Part shown: one piece after another, positions 10,176 to 17,593 of the stretch
Layout: the number at the start of each line of letters is the position of its first letter
How positions within the stretch are numbered: position 1 is the first letter of the stretch
NCBI RefSeq assembly: GCF_020442045.1
Contig: NZ_JAGRLA010000068.1
Location: 1 to 41,108 of the forward strand
Direction of reading: 5' to 3'
Length of the DNA stretch: 41,108 nucleotides
Source of the DNA: Bauldia sp.
Lineage (GTDB): Bacteria > Pseudomonadota > Alphaproteobacteria > Rhizobiales > Kaistiaceae
The notes under the pieces: generated by a model
What the model was told of the DNA's origin: nothing
What the model saw: only the letters and a program-made list of their open reading frames with translations
Databases searched by the model: none
Made by a program: the position numbers and the translations under genes

Positions 10176-11852
10176 GTGAGCGGCTTGGCACGGTCCCGCG
10201 AAGAGCTGGTATTCCTTCCGCTCGGCGGCGTCGGCGAGATCGGGATGAATCTCGGCCTCTACGGCTATGGCCCCGCCCACCACCGGACGTGGATCGCGGT
10301 CGATTTCGGCATCGCCTTTCCGGGCGAGGAAGCGCCCGGCGCCGACGTGATCTTCCCCGACATCTCCTATCTGGAGGAAGAGCGGATCAACCTCGCCGGG
10401 ATCCTGATCACCCACGCCCACGAGGACCACTACGGGGCGCTGATCGACCTGTGGCCACGGCTTCGCGTGCCGGTCTTCGCGACTGCCTTCACCGCGGGCC
10501 TCCTGAACGCGAAACGCGCATCCGAACCGGGCGCCGAGACGATCCCGGTGACCATCGTCGCGCCCGGCGGCCGCTTCAAGGCGGGACCATTCGAGGTTGA
10601 ATACATCAACGTCACCCATTCGATCCCGGAAGCCAACGCGCTGGCGATCCGCACGCCACTCGGGCTCGTGCTCCATAGCGGCGACTGGAAGCTTGACGAC
10701 ACGCCGGTCATCGGCCTGCCGACCGACGAGAAAAGGCTCCGGGAGATCGGGGAGGAGGGTGTCCTGGCGCTGGTCTGCGATTCGACCAACGCCTATCGCG
10801 ACGGCCGCAGCCCGAGCGAGCGCGAGGTGGCGCTCGAGATCGAGGACGTCGTCGCGATGGCGCGTGGGCGGGTCGCCTTCACGACATTCTCGTCCAATGT
10901 CGGCCGTATCCGGTCGATCGCCCTTGCCGCGGCAAAGGCGGGCCGGGAAGTCGTGGTCGTCGGCCGGGCCATTCGACGGATGCTCGACGTCGCCGGAGAA
11001 CTCGGGATCCTGGCCGGTCTGCCGCCTTTCCTGGAGGAGGAGGCTTACCAGCATCTGCCGCGTAACAAGGTTGTCGCTCTGCTGACCGGGAGCCAGGGCG
11101 AGTCGCGTGCCGCGCTTGCCAGGATCGCCGGCAACGACCACCGCCATGTCGCCTTCGACAAGGGCGATCTGGTCGTCTTCTCCTCCCGCGCGATACCGGG
11201 CAACGAAGTCCCGATCAACCGGATCATCAATTCGCTGGTCGCCCGCGGTGTCCGCGTCATGACCGACCGCGACCGGCTGGTCCACGTCTCCGGCCATCCG
11301 CGCCGGGAGGAGATGCGCCACCTCTACGGATGGCTGAGGCCGGAGATCGCGGTGCCCGTGCATGGCGAAGCGATGCATCTCGAGGCGCATGCCGAGCTTG
11401 CCGAGGAGCTCGGCGTGAAGTCGGTGCTGCGGATCGAGAACGGAACGATGGTGCGCCTGGCGCCCGACGCCCCCGGTGTCGCCGACGAGGTCGAAGCCGG
11501 GCGCCTCTATCGCGATGGCCGGCTGATCGGCGCGCTCGACGAGCTCGGTATCGCCGAAAGGCGGCGCCTGTCCTTCGCGGGCCACGTTTCGGTTTCCGTG
11601 GTGATCGACGCGAAGGGGGAACTGCTCGCTGATCCGCAGGTGGGCCTGGTCGGCGTGCCGGCAATCGACGCGGCGAACCGGCCGTTGTCCGAAAGCGTTC
11701 TGAACGCGGCGCTTGGCGCCATCGAGTCGATCCCGCGGCGCCGCCGGCATGCCGAGATCGTGCGCGAGGCCGTGCGGCGCGCGGTCCGCGCGGAGGTCGC
11801 GGGCATCTGGGGCAAAAAGCCGAATTGCACGGTGTTCCTAACGGTCGTATGA
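10176..11852 (+). CDS. rnj: Ribonuclease J
   Basis: A 558-residue metallo-beta-lactamase/beta-CASP nuclease with 5'-3' exonuclease and endonuclease activity, used in alphaproteobacteria for rRNA maturation and mRNA turnover. The zinc-binding motif HAHEDH is at residues 80-85. The N-terminal signature FLPLGGVGEIGMN and the later beta-CASP segments (FSSNVGRI, LLTGSQGE, HVSGHPRREEM, VPVHGEAMHL) are all present, and a C-terminal domain completes the usual length. The GTG at 10176 starts two bases after the birA stop. Present with RNase E in many alphaproteobacteria. No sign of damage. Confidence 0.95.
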   Translation: MSGLARSREELVFLPLGGVGEIGMNLGLYGYGPAHHRTWIAVDFGIAFPGEEAPGADVIFPDISYLEEERINLAGILITHAHEDHYGALIDLWPRLRVPVFATAFTAGLLNAKRASEPGAETIPVTIVAPGGRFKAGPFEVEYINVTHSIPEANALAIRTPLGLVLHSGDWKLDDTPVIGLPTDEKRLREIGEEGVLALVCDSTNAYRDGRSPSEREVALEIEDVVAMARGRVAFTTFSSNVGRIRSIALAAAKAGREVVVVGRAIRRMLDVAGELGILAGLPPFLEEEAYQHLPRNKVVALLTGSQGESRAALARIAGNDHRHVAFDKGDLVVFSSRAIPGNEVPINRIINSLVARGVRVMTDRDRLVHVSGHPRREEMRHLYGWLRPEIAVPVHGEAMHLEAHAELAEELGVKSVLRIENGTMVRLAPDAPGVADEVEAGRLYRDGRLIGALDELGIAERRRLSFAGHVSVSVVIDAKGELLADPQVGLVGVPAIDAANRPLSESVLNAALGAIESIPRRRRHAEIVREAVRRAVRAEVAGIWGKKPNCTVFLTVV

Positions 11853-11861
11853 GGGGCGATC

Positions 11862-12266
11862 ATGATCGGCCGCCTCAATCACGTCGCCATCGCCGTGCCC
11901 GACCTCGCGGCCGCGGCCGCACACTATCGCGATCGCCTGGGCGCCAACGTGTCGGATCCCGCCGAGCAACCGGAACACGGTGTCACGACGGTCTTCGTGG
12001 AACTGCCGAACACCAAGATCGAGCTCCTCGAGCCGCTCGGCGAAAATTCACCGATTGCCACCTTCCTGTCGCGGAACCCGGACGGCGGCATCCATCATCT
12101 CTGCTACGAGGTCGATGACATCGGCGACGCCGGCCGGAAGCTGGCCGGCTTGGGCGTCCGGATTCTTGGCAGCGGCGAGCCGAGGCCAGGCGCGCACGGA
12201 AAGCCCGTGTTGTTCCTTCACCCGAAGGATTTCATGGGCACGCTGATAGAACTCGAAGAGGCCTGA
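11862..12266 (+). CDS. mce: Methylmalonyl-CoA epimerase
   Basis: A 134-residue single-domain vicinal-oxygen-chelate protein that interconverts (2S)- and (2R)-methylmalonyl-CoA, feeding propionyl-CoA breakdown into succinyl-CoA. Expected metal ligands are visible: His7 in LNHVAIAVPDL, a His in GGIHHLCYEV (78/79), and Glu130 in GTLIELEEA. The segment KIELLEPLGENSPIA is typical of the epimerase branch and separates it from glyoxalase I. It starts 9 bp after rnj. The mutase genes are not in this window. Other VOC functions are possible but less likely. Confidence 0.9.
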   Translation: MIGRLNHVAIAVPDLAAAAAHYRDRLGANVSDPAEQPEHGVTTVFVELPNTKIELLEPLGENSPIATFLSRNPDGGIHHLCYEVDDIGDAGRKLAGLGVRILGSGEPRPGAHGKPVLFLHPKDFMGTLIELEEA

Positions 12267-12279
12267 GGCGGCGTCCACC

Positions 12280-12549
12280 ATGAACCTCGTCAGCATCATT
12301 GCTGTCTATTTCGTCGTCTGGTGGATCGTCCTGTTCGCGGTGCTTCCCTGGGGCATGCGCACCCAGGAAGAGGAGGGCGAGGTGATCCTCGGCACGGACC
12401 CGAGCGCGCCCCACAACCCAAAGCTGCTGAAGAAGGCAATCGCAACCTCGATCGTTGCCGCGATCGTCACCTTCGGCATCTGGTTCGGGGTGGATTACCT
12501 TGGCTATGGCGTCGAGGAACTCGGCGAGCTTTTCCTGCCGGGGCAATAA
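12280..12549 (+). CDS. DUF1467 family small membrane protein
   Basis: An 89-residue protein with two hydrophobic segments, about residues 3-24 and 52-75, separated by an acidic loop (TQEEEGEVILG) and a proline-rich stretch. The pattern WWIVLFAVLPWGMRTQEE is the hallmark of the DUF1467 family found downstream of the epimerase gene in alphaproteobacteria. Function is unknown. It begins 13 bp after mce and ends right at an A-tract and hairpin. It is probably the last gene of the nuo-birA-rnj-mce run. Confidence 0.85.
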   Translation: MNLVSIIAVYFVVWWIVLFAVLPWGMRTQEEEGEVILGTDPSAPHNPKLLKKAIATSIVAAIVTFGIWFGVDYLGYGVEELGELFLPGQ

Positions 12550-12576
12550 AAAAAGCAAGGCTTTTCAGCCTTGCTT
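12548..12576 (-). terminator. Strong intrinsic terminator read on the minus strand
   Basis: A perfect 10-bp stem (12553-12562 with 12567-12576) encloses a loop that reads GAAA on the minus strand, a GNRA-type tetraloop. On that strand the stem runs straight into a 7-base U tract (12554 down to 12548). On the plus strand the hairpin has only the A tract before it and no U tract after it, so it is not a canonical terminator for the nuo-DUF1467 transcript. No minus-strand protein gene nearby explains it. The hairpin and its asymmetry are seen directly; its activity is inferred. Confidence 0.75.
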
Positions 12577-12790
12577 GCCGAGTTCCGCGTCTTTAACCCT
12601 TTTTGCCTTGCCCACCGATCCAATTGGCTGATTGAATCTTTTCCTCAAAGCAGGGCGGCTGCAACCGTCAGGTGCGCCAAAAGGGATCTTCCTCCCAAGA
12701 CTTAGACCGCGATGCCTTTTTGTCTGGGTGTCGGGTTGGTCTTCGAGAACCGTTTCCCTAGCCCTTTTTATGGGACGGACCGTAGCGAAA
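12548..12790 (-). ncRNA. Candidate minus-strand small RNA (unidentified)
   Basis: The gap 12550-13010 has no credible protein gene, and its left part is visibly richer in A and T than the flanking genes. Reading the minus strand towards the terminator at 12548-12576, several pairings can be drawn. An 8-bp helix (one G-U) with a 6-base loop lies at about 12616-12637. An outer CCCUUUU/AAAAGGG helix can enclose it. A short GGGA/UCCC hairpin also holds GGAAGA. An upstream ATGACA at about 12807-12802 with TACGGT 17 bases on could be a weak promoter. An 80-codon minus-strand frame (12807-12565) ends inside the terminator loop and looks like chance. I checked for tmRNA tag, RNase P, SRP and 6S landmarks and found none. 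Both ends and existence are inference. Confidence 0.35.
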
Positions 12791-13010
12791 CTCGGAGCGC
12801 TTGTCATCTATTTGTGCGCCGTCGGCATATTTTTTTTGCAGTCTTATGACCGGCGTAAGTGCCGGTGCGCGGCGTGGGGACGGTTCGGGTTGGGCGGCCT
12901 TCCTGCCGGGGCCGCGGTGAAGCGTCCTCCGGGCCTCGCGGGGCTTGTGTTTTGCGCGGCGTACCGATTGACTGCGCCACGTCAGCGTCCTTGAGGAATC
13001 GCCCGAAACC
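12577..13010. other. Gene-free gap before proS
   Basis: Besides the candidate minus-strand RNA, the gap holds a run of eight T (12830-12837) preceded by a weak GCC-GTC-GGC hairpin. A second hairpin CCGGC-GTAAGT-GCCGG lies at 12850-12865. The proximal 140 bp before proS are GC-rich with no clear promoter; TTGACT at about 12967 is the best -35-like hexamer but lacks a good partner. A GAGG about 14 bases before the proS ATG is a poor ribosome binding site. Confidence 0.5.
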
Positions 13011-14333
13011 ATGCGCCTGTCCCGGTATTTTCTCCCCATTCTCCGCGAAACGCCGAAAGAGGCGGAGATCGTATCGCATCGCCTGATGCTGCGCGCCGGC
13101 ATGCTCAGGCAACAGGCGGCCGGCATCTATTCCTGGCTGCCGCTCGGCGAGCGCGTGCTCGCCAGGATCGAGCAGATCGTGCGCGAAGAACAGGACCGGG
13201 CAGGGGCCATCGAGATCCTGATGCCCACGATCCAACCGGCCGACCTGTGGCGCGAAAGCGGGCGCTACGACGACTATGGCAAGGAGATGCTGCGAATCGT
13301 CGATCGCCACGAGCGCGACATGCTCTACGGGCCGACCAACGAGGAGATGGTGACGGATATCTTCCGCGCCTATGTCTCGTCCTATCGCTCGCTGCCGCTG
13401 AACCTCTATCACATCCAGTGGAAGTTCCGCGACGAGGTCCGGCCGCGCTTCGGCGTCATGCGGGGGCGCGAATTCCTGATGAAGGACGCCTATTCCTTCG
13501 ATATCGACGAAGCGGCCGCCCGCGTCTCCTACAACAGGATGTTCGTGGCCTACCTCAAGACGTTCAAGCGGATGGGCCTGACCGCCATCCCGATGCGGGC
13601 GGAAACCGGCCCGATCGGCGGCGATCTCAGTCACGAATTCCTCGTCCTCGCCGACACCGGCGAATCCGGCGTCTATTGCCACAGGGACGTTCTCGACCAG
13701 ACCGTTCCCGGCGACGACTTCGACTATGGCGGTGATCTCGATGCGGTCATAGCGCCGTGGACCGCCTATTACGCGGCCACCGAAGACGTCCATGATCCGG
13801 AACGATTCGAACGCGAGGTGCCGGAGGAGAAGCGCCTCCACACCCGTGGCATCGAGGTCGGCCAGGTCTTCTATTTCGGCACGAAATATTCCGTCCCGAT
13901 GAAAGCCAATGTCGCCGGGCCCGACGGTGTCGAGCGGCCGGTGCACTGCGGCTCATACGGCATCGGCGTCTCACGGCTCGTCGGCGCCATCATCGAAGCG
14001 TCGCACGACGACGACGGAATCATCTGGCCGGACAGCGTCGCGCCGTTCACGGTCGGGCTTATCAACCTGAAGCCCGGCGACGGGCCGACCAGCGATGCGG
14101 CGGAAGGACTCTACGACCGCCTCACGAAAGCCGGAATCGCAGTCCTCTACGATGATGTCGACAACCGCGCCGGAGCGAAATTCGCGACGATGGATTTGAT
14201 CGGGCTGCCCTGGCAGGTCATTGTCGGTCCGAAGGGAATCGCTTCGGGCGAGGTCGAGATCAAGCGACGCGCCACCGGCGAACGAGAGACGCTGACGATT
14301 GATGCTGCAATCAACCGACTCGTTGCCGGATAG
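13011..14333 (+). CDS. proS: Prolyl-tRNA synthetase (short alphaproteobacterial form)
   Basis: A 440-residue class II aminoacyl-tRNA synthetase that charges tRNA-Pro. The N terminus [13 protein letters not shown] and the motif [24 protein letters not shown] are family hallmarks. [21 protein letters not shown] is motif 2, [14 protein letters not shown] is motif 3, and the C-terminal third is the anticodon-binding domain. The large editing insertion of about 180 residues found between motifs 2 and 3 in E. coli ProRS is missing, as known for alphaproteobacterial enzymes, in which free-standing editing proteins are thought to clear Ala-tRNA-Pro. The end overlaps the probable start of the next gene. 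Confidence 0.96.
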   Translation: MRLSRYFLPILRETPKEAEIVSHRLMLRAGMLRQQAAGIYSWLPLGERVLARIEQIVREEQDRAGAIEILMPTIQPADLWRESGRYDDYGKEMLRIVDRHERDMLYGPTNEEMVTDIFRAYVSSYRSLPLNLYHIQWKFRDEVRPRFGVMRGREFLMKDAYSFDIDEAAARVSYNRMFVAYLKTFKRMGLTAIPMRAETGPIGGDLSHEFLVLADTGESGVYCHRDVLDQTVPGDDFDYGGDLDAVIAPWTAYYAATEDVHDPERFEREVPEEKRLHTRGIEVGQVFYFGTKYSVPMKANVAGPDGVERPVHCGSYGIGVSRLVGAIIEASHDDDGIIWPDSVAPFTVGLINLKPGDGPTSDAAEGLYDRLTKAGIAVLYDDVDNRAGAKFATMDLIGLPWQVIVGPKGIASGEVEIKRRATGERETLTIDAAINRLVAG

Positions 14334-15654
14334 GCCGACGACCGCCGCGGCCGCCCGGCCGGTAGGGGGAAAGGCAGCGCCGGCCAAGCGCCTGCCGGCG
14401 GGTACCGGTCCGTTCTCGCGCTTCGAGTGGATGCTCGCCGGCCGCTACCTGCGGGCACGCCGCCGCGAGGCGTTCATTTCCGTGATCGCGGGTTTCTCGT
14501 TCATCGGCATCATGCTCGGCGTCGCGACGCTGATCATCGTCATGGCGGTGATGAACGGCTTCCGGGCGCAGTTGATCGACAAGATTCTCGGCCTCAACGG
14601 CCACCTGATCGTGCAGGCGATGGATTCGCCGCTCACCGACTATGATCCCGTGGCGCAGCGGATCGCGGCGGTGCCGGGCGTGGCATCGGCGATCCCGCTT
14701 GTCGAGGGCCAGGCGCTGGCCAGCGGCTCGAACGCCTCCAACGGCGTGCTGGTCCGGGGCATTCGCGACGCCGACCTGCCGCATATCCGCGGCATTGCCG
14801 ACAACGTGCAGCTCGGCAGCCTGGTCGATTTCGAAGCCTCGGGAGGTGTCGCGATCGGGACCCGCCTGGCGGCATCGCTCGGGCTGACGATCGGCAGCAA
14901 CCTGACGCTGGTGTCACCGAACGGAAACGTGACGCCGCTCGGCGTAACCCCGCGCATCAAGGCCTATCCGGTGACCGCGATCTTCGAGATCGGGATGTCG
15001 GAATACGATTCGAGCTTCGTCTTCGTGCCATTCGCGGAGGCGCAGGCCTTCTTCAATCTCGGTGACGAGGCAAGCGCGATCGAGATCTACCTCGACAGCG
15101 CCGACAGCGTAGACGAGCTGCGGCCGGCGATCGAAGAGGCGGCCGACCGGCAGATACTGCTGACCGACTGGCAGCAACGCAACGTGACCTTCTTCTCGGC
15201 GCTCGAGGTCGAGCGGAACGTGATGTTCCTGATCCTCAGCCTGATCATCCTGATCGCCGCCCTGAACATCATCTCGGGGCTGACCATGCTGGTGAAGGAA
15301 AAGGGACACGCCATCGCGATCCTGAGGACGATGGGGGCGACCCGCGGCGCGATCATGCGGATCTTCTTCATCATCGGATCGGCGATCGGCGCGATCGGCA
15401 CATTCGCCGGGTTCCTGCTCGGCGTTCTCATCTCGCTGAATATCGAGACGATCCGCGAGTGGATCGCGTCCTTCTTCACCACCGACGTCTTCTCCTCGGA
15501 GCTCTATTTCCTCAGTCAGCTCCCCGCCGACATGGACCCCGGCGAGACGCTGTCGGTGATCCTCATGGCGCTGGCGCTGTCGTTCCTCGCGACTCTCTAT
15601 CCGGCATGGAGCGCGGCGCGGCTCGATCCGGTCGAGGCGCTGCGATACGAATGA
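14302..15654 (+). CDS. lolC: Lipoprotein-releasing ABC transporter permease (LolC/LolE/LolF type)
   Basis: A 450-residue inner-membrane permease of the LolCDE machinery, which extracts outer-membrane lipoproteins and hands them to LolA. Helix 1 lies at about residues 58-82 ([22 protein letters not shown]). A periplasmic MacB-like domain of about 200 residues follows, then three C-terminal helices ending in [21 protein letters not shown]. Only one permease gene is present beside lolD, so it likely works as a homodimer (LolF-type), as in many bacteria outside the gammaproteobacteria. The ATG at 14302 overlaps proS by 32 bp; a TTG at 14323 or the internal ATG at 14428 are alternatives. It overlaps lolD by ATGA. 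Confidence 0.9.
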   Translation: MLQSTDSLPDRPTTAAAARPVGGKAAPAKRLPAGTGPFSRFEWMLAGRYLRARRREAFISVIAGFSFIGIMLGVATLIIVMAVMNGFRAQLIDKILGLNGHLIVQAMDSPLTDYDPVAQRIAAVPGVASAIPLVEGQALASGSNASNGVLVRGIRDADLPHIRGIADNVQLGSLVDFEASGGVAIGTRLAASLGLTIGSNLTLVSPNGNVTPLGVTPRIKAYPVTAIFEIGMSEYDSSFVFVPFAEAQAFFNLGDEASAIEIYLDSADSVDELRPAIEEAADRQILLTDWQQRNVTFFSALEVERNVMFLILSLIILIAALNIISGLTMLVKEKGHAIAILRTMGATRGAIMRIFFIIGSAIGAIGTFAGFLLGVLISLNIETIREWIASFFTTDVFSSELYFLSQLPADMDPGETLSVILMALALSFLATLYPAWSAARLDPVEALRYE

Positions 15655-16361
15655 GCACCGATGCGCCCGCCGAACGGCAGATCCGTCCGATCCTCAGCCT
15701 TCGCGGCGTCGAGCGCCACTTCAACGAGGGCCCGAGCCGGCTGACCGTCCTGTCCGGTGCCGATTTCGACCTTCGCCCCGGCGAGCTGGTGGCGCTCGCC
15801 GCGCCGTCCGGCGCCGGCAAGTCGACGCTGCTCCAGATCGCCGGGCTGCTGGAGAAACCCGACTCCGGCGACGTCGTCATTGCCGGACGCTCGGCCGGCA
15901 AGCTCTCCGACGCCGACCGGACGGCGATCCGGCGGGTGCAGATCGGCTTCGTCTATCAGTTCCACCATCTGCTCGGCGAATTCAGCGCGCTCGAAAACGT
16001 CATCATCCCGCAACTGATCCGCGGCCTCTCGAAGCCGGTCGCGACCCAGCGGGCGATGCAACTGCTCGGCTATATGAAGGTGAAGCAGCGCGCCGACCAT
16101 CGCCCGGCGGAGCTCTCGGGGGGCGAGCAGCAGCGGGTAGCGATCGCCCGCGCCGTCGCCAATGCCCCGCGGCTCTTGCTGGCCGACGAGCCGACCGGCA
16201 ACCTCGACCCGACCACCGCCGGCTATGTCTTCGACGGATTGACCCGCCTGGTGCGCGCGTCGAAACTCGGCGCTCTGATTGCGACCCATAACCACGACCT
16301 CGCTGCTCGCATGGACCGGCGGATCACCCTGGAGGGAGGCAAGGTCGTCGAGCTGGAGTAG
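15651..16361 (+). CDS. lolD: Lipoprotein-releasing ABC transporter ATP-binding protein
   Basis: A 236-residue ABC ATPase that powers lipoprotein release by the adjacent permease. Walker A reads APSGAGKST, the Q-loop region [16 protein letters not shown] is typical for LolD, the ABC signature is [14 protein letters not shown], and Walker B is [12 protein letters not shown] with an H-loop ATHN. The start was placed at the ATG that overlaps the permease stop (ATGA), giving the usual family length. Membership in the MacB/LolD group is sure; LolD rather than another member is supported by the partner gene. Confidence 0.95.
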   Translation: MSTDAPAERQIRPILSLRGVERHFNEGPSRLTVLSGADFDLRPGELVALAAPSGAGKSTLLQIAGLLEKPDSGDVVIAGRSAGKLSDADRTAIRRVQIGFVYQFHHLLGEFSALENVIIPQLIRGLSKPVATQRAMQLLGYMKVKQRADHRPAELSGGEQQRVAIARAVANAPRLLLADEPTGNLDPTTAGYVFDGLTRLVRASKLGALIATHNHDLAARMDRRITLEGGKVVELE

Positions 16362-16365
16362 CGGT

Positions 16366-17295
16366 ATGCCGAGACCGGCGCCCGCGGCGATCCTGGTGGC
16401 TTTGCTCCTGCCGCTCCCGGTCCATGCCGAGGAGGAGGCGGCCCCGGCCCTCGATCTGGCAATGCCGGCCAAGGTGCTCGCCAACCGGGACGCGCCGGTG
16501 GAGAAGCCCGCCGCCGATGACCCGAAGACCATCTGCTCGCTGATCGAGGATGCCGCGGCGGCGCACCGCCTGCCGGTCGGCTTCTTCACCAGGCTGATCT
16601 GGAAGGAGAGCCGGTTCCGGCCCGACGCTCTGAGCCCCAAGGGCGCGCAGGGCATTGCCCAGTTCATGCCCGGTACCGCCGCGCTGCGCGAACTCGCCGA
16701 TCCCTTCGACCCGATCGAAGCGATACCCGCATCCGCCCATTACCTGCGGGACCTGACCGATCAGTTCGGCAATCTCGGCCTTGCGGCCGCCGCCTATAAT
16801 TCGGGCGAGAGGCGGGTGGAGACCTGGCTCGCAGGCTCCGGCGGCCTGCCGTTCGAGACCCGGAGCTACGTCCTGTCCATCACCGGCTGGACGGCCGACG
16901 AATGGAACAGCGAGGCGGCGGCCGGCTTCACCAGGACCACGGAAGGGCGGAAGGAGGACTGCCTGGAGCTGGCGGCGCGCCTTGCGAAGCCCGGAGCCGG
17001 TTCGCAGCTGGTTGCCGAATACAAGAAGGCGGACTGGGCGCCCTGGGGCGTGCAGGTCGCCGGTAACTTCTCGCTCAACCGCGCGATGGCGGCGTATAGC
17101 CGGCAGCAGGCGCGCTACGCCTCGGTGCTCGGTGGCCAGACCCCGATGGTCGTGCGCGGCGTCAATCGCAGCATGGGCAACGCCCCGGTCTTCCAGATCC
17201 GCGTGCCGGCCCAGACGCGCCAGGAAGCGAGCGACATCTGCAGGCGGCTGAAGGCGGCCGGCGGCGCATGCCTCGTCCTGAAGACGGGGCGGTAG
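16366..17295 (+). CDS. Secreted lytic transglycosylase (SLT domain) with SPOR-like C terminus
   Basis: A 309-residue protein that probably cleaves peptidoglycan glycan strands in the periplasm. Residues 1-21 form a signal peptide ending VHA. The SLT domain (about 55-200) has the catalytic Glu81 in IWKESRFRP, followed by KGAQGIAQFMPGTA and LAAAAYNSGERRV, all classic for family 23 glycan-cleaving enzymes. The last 50 residues (VFQIRVPAQTRQEASDICRR onward) resemble a SPOR-type peptidoglycan-binding domain, though this is a weak match by eye. It starts 4 bp after lolD and likely belongs to the same operon. The specific physiological role is unknown. Confidence 0.88.
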   Translation: MPRPAPAAILVALLLPLPVHAEEEAAPALDLAMPAKVLANRDAPVEKPAADDPKTICSLIEDAAAAHRLPVGFFTRLIWKESRFRPDALSPKGAQGIAQFMPGTAALRELADPFDPIEAIPASAHYLRDLTDQFGNLGLAAAAYNSGERRVETWLAGSGGLPFETRSYVLSITGWTADEWNSEAAAGFTRTTEGRKEDCLELAARLAKPGAGSQLVAEYKKADWAPWGVQVAGNFSLNRAMAAYSRQQARYASVLGGQTPMVVRGVNRSMGNAPVFQIRVPAQTRQEASDICRRLKAAGGACLVLKTGR

Positions 17296-17353
17296 GATCG
17301 GATGTGGTTGCCCCGAGCGACGTCTCCATCCCGAGGACCCAGGAAAGCGGTGC

Positions 17354-17382
17354 TTGACAAAAGAACAAAACAAGAACATACT
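17354..17382 (+). promoter_or_regulatory. Near-consensus promoter, probably SOS-controlled
   Basis: A perfect -35 TTGACA (17354-17359) is followed after exactly 17 bp by CATACT (17377-17382), 4 of 6 matches to TATAAT. The predicted start point is near 17389, about 22 bases before the small gene at 17412. The spacer between the two hexamers is occupied by a LexA-type box, so LexA would block RNA polymerase directly. The hexamers are seen; promoter activity is inferred. Confidence 0.75.
17363..17377 (+). promoter_or_regulatory. LexA box (GAAC-N7-GAAC)
   Basis: The sequence GAACAAAACAAGAAC is an exact match to the alphaproteobacterial LexA operator, the direct repeat GTTC-N7-GTTC read here as its complement. 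It lies in the promoter spacer and touches the first base of the -10. The match of both half sites, spacing and promoter position together makes chance unlikely. LexA of this clade is known to use this direct repeat rather than the E. coli palindrome. Confidence 0.8.
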
Positions 17383-17411
17383 CCATCTCCAACAAGCGAG
17401 GGATCTGGAAA

Positions 17412-17510
17412 ATGACCGCTTTCGTCAAGGACATAGCCGCTCTGATCGTGATCACCACCTTCATCGCCTCGATTGGCGTGATGTCGGAAGCCGTGCGCCT
17501 CGTCATGTGA
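17412..17510 (+). CDS. 32-residue membrane microprotein, probably SOS-induced
   Basis: A 33-codon frame (ATG 17412, TGA 17508-17510) encodes 32 residues that begin MTAFVKDIAALIV and end SEAVRLVM. A ribosome binding site GAGGGA (17398-17403) stands 8 bases before the ATG. Residues about 8-24 form one transmembrane helix, with Lys6 and Asp7 before it and Glu26 and Arg29 after it. It is the first gene behind the LexA-box promoter. In Caulobacter the 29-residue inner-membrane protein SidA is SOS-induced and blocks division; this protein has the same size, membrane nature and control, but I cannot claim homology. It is too short for routine gene finders, so it may be unannotated in relatives. Coding status rests on start, RBS, promoter and composition. 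Confidence 0.65.
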   Translation: MTAFVKDIAALIVITTFIASIGVMSEAVRLVM

Positions 17511-17517
17511 CGATTCC

Positions 17518-17536
17518 GCCCGGGGAATAACCGGGC
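17518..17536 (+). terminator. Hairpin between microprotein gene and dnaE (attenuator-like)
   Basis: A perfect 6-bp GC stem GCCCGG/CCGGGC with a 7-base loop lies 8 bases after the microprotein stop. No U tract follows, so it is not a complete intrinsic terminator. It may only slow polymerase or protect the 3' end, leaving room for read-through into dnaE. Confidence 0.35.
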
Positions 17537-17593
17537 GTCGGCGTGGACATGCGGGCGGCCCTTGGCGACACTTGGTGCCTGGAGGATCGCACC

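Noticed and set aside
12548..12800. tmRNA, 6S RNA, RNase P RNA or SRP RNA on the minus strand
   Set aside because: No AANDN-type tag codons, no GAGGAAAGUCCGGGC-type RNase P core, no SRP tetraloop region and no 6S ring motifs could be found by eye.
12565..12807. 80-codon minus-strand frame in the gap before proS
   Set aside because: Its stop codon lies in the loop of the intrinsic terminator, it is very basic without domain signs, and it has no RBS; a non-coding RNA explains the terminator better.
12632..12994. 120-codon plus-strand frame with a hydrophobic segment in the gap before proS
   Set aside because: Composition shifts along it from AT-rich to GC-rich, it spans a T8 tract and two hairpins, has no RBS and no recognisable family.
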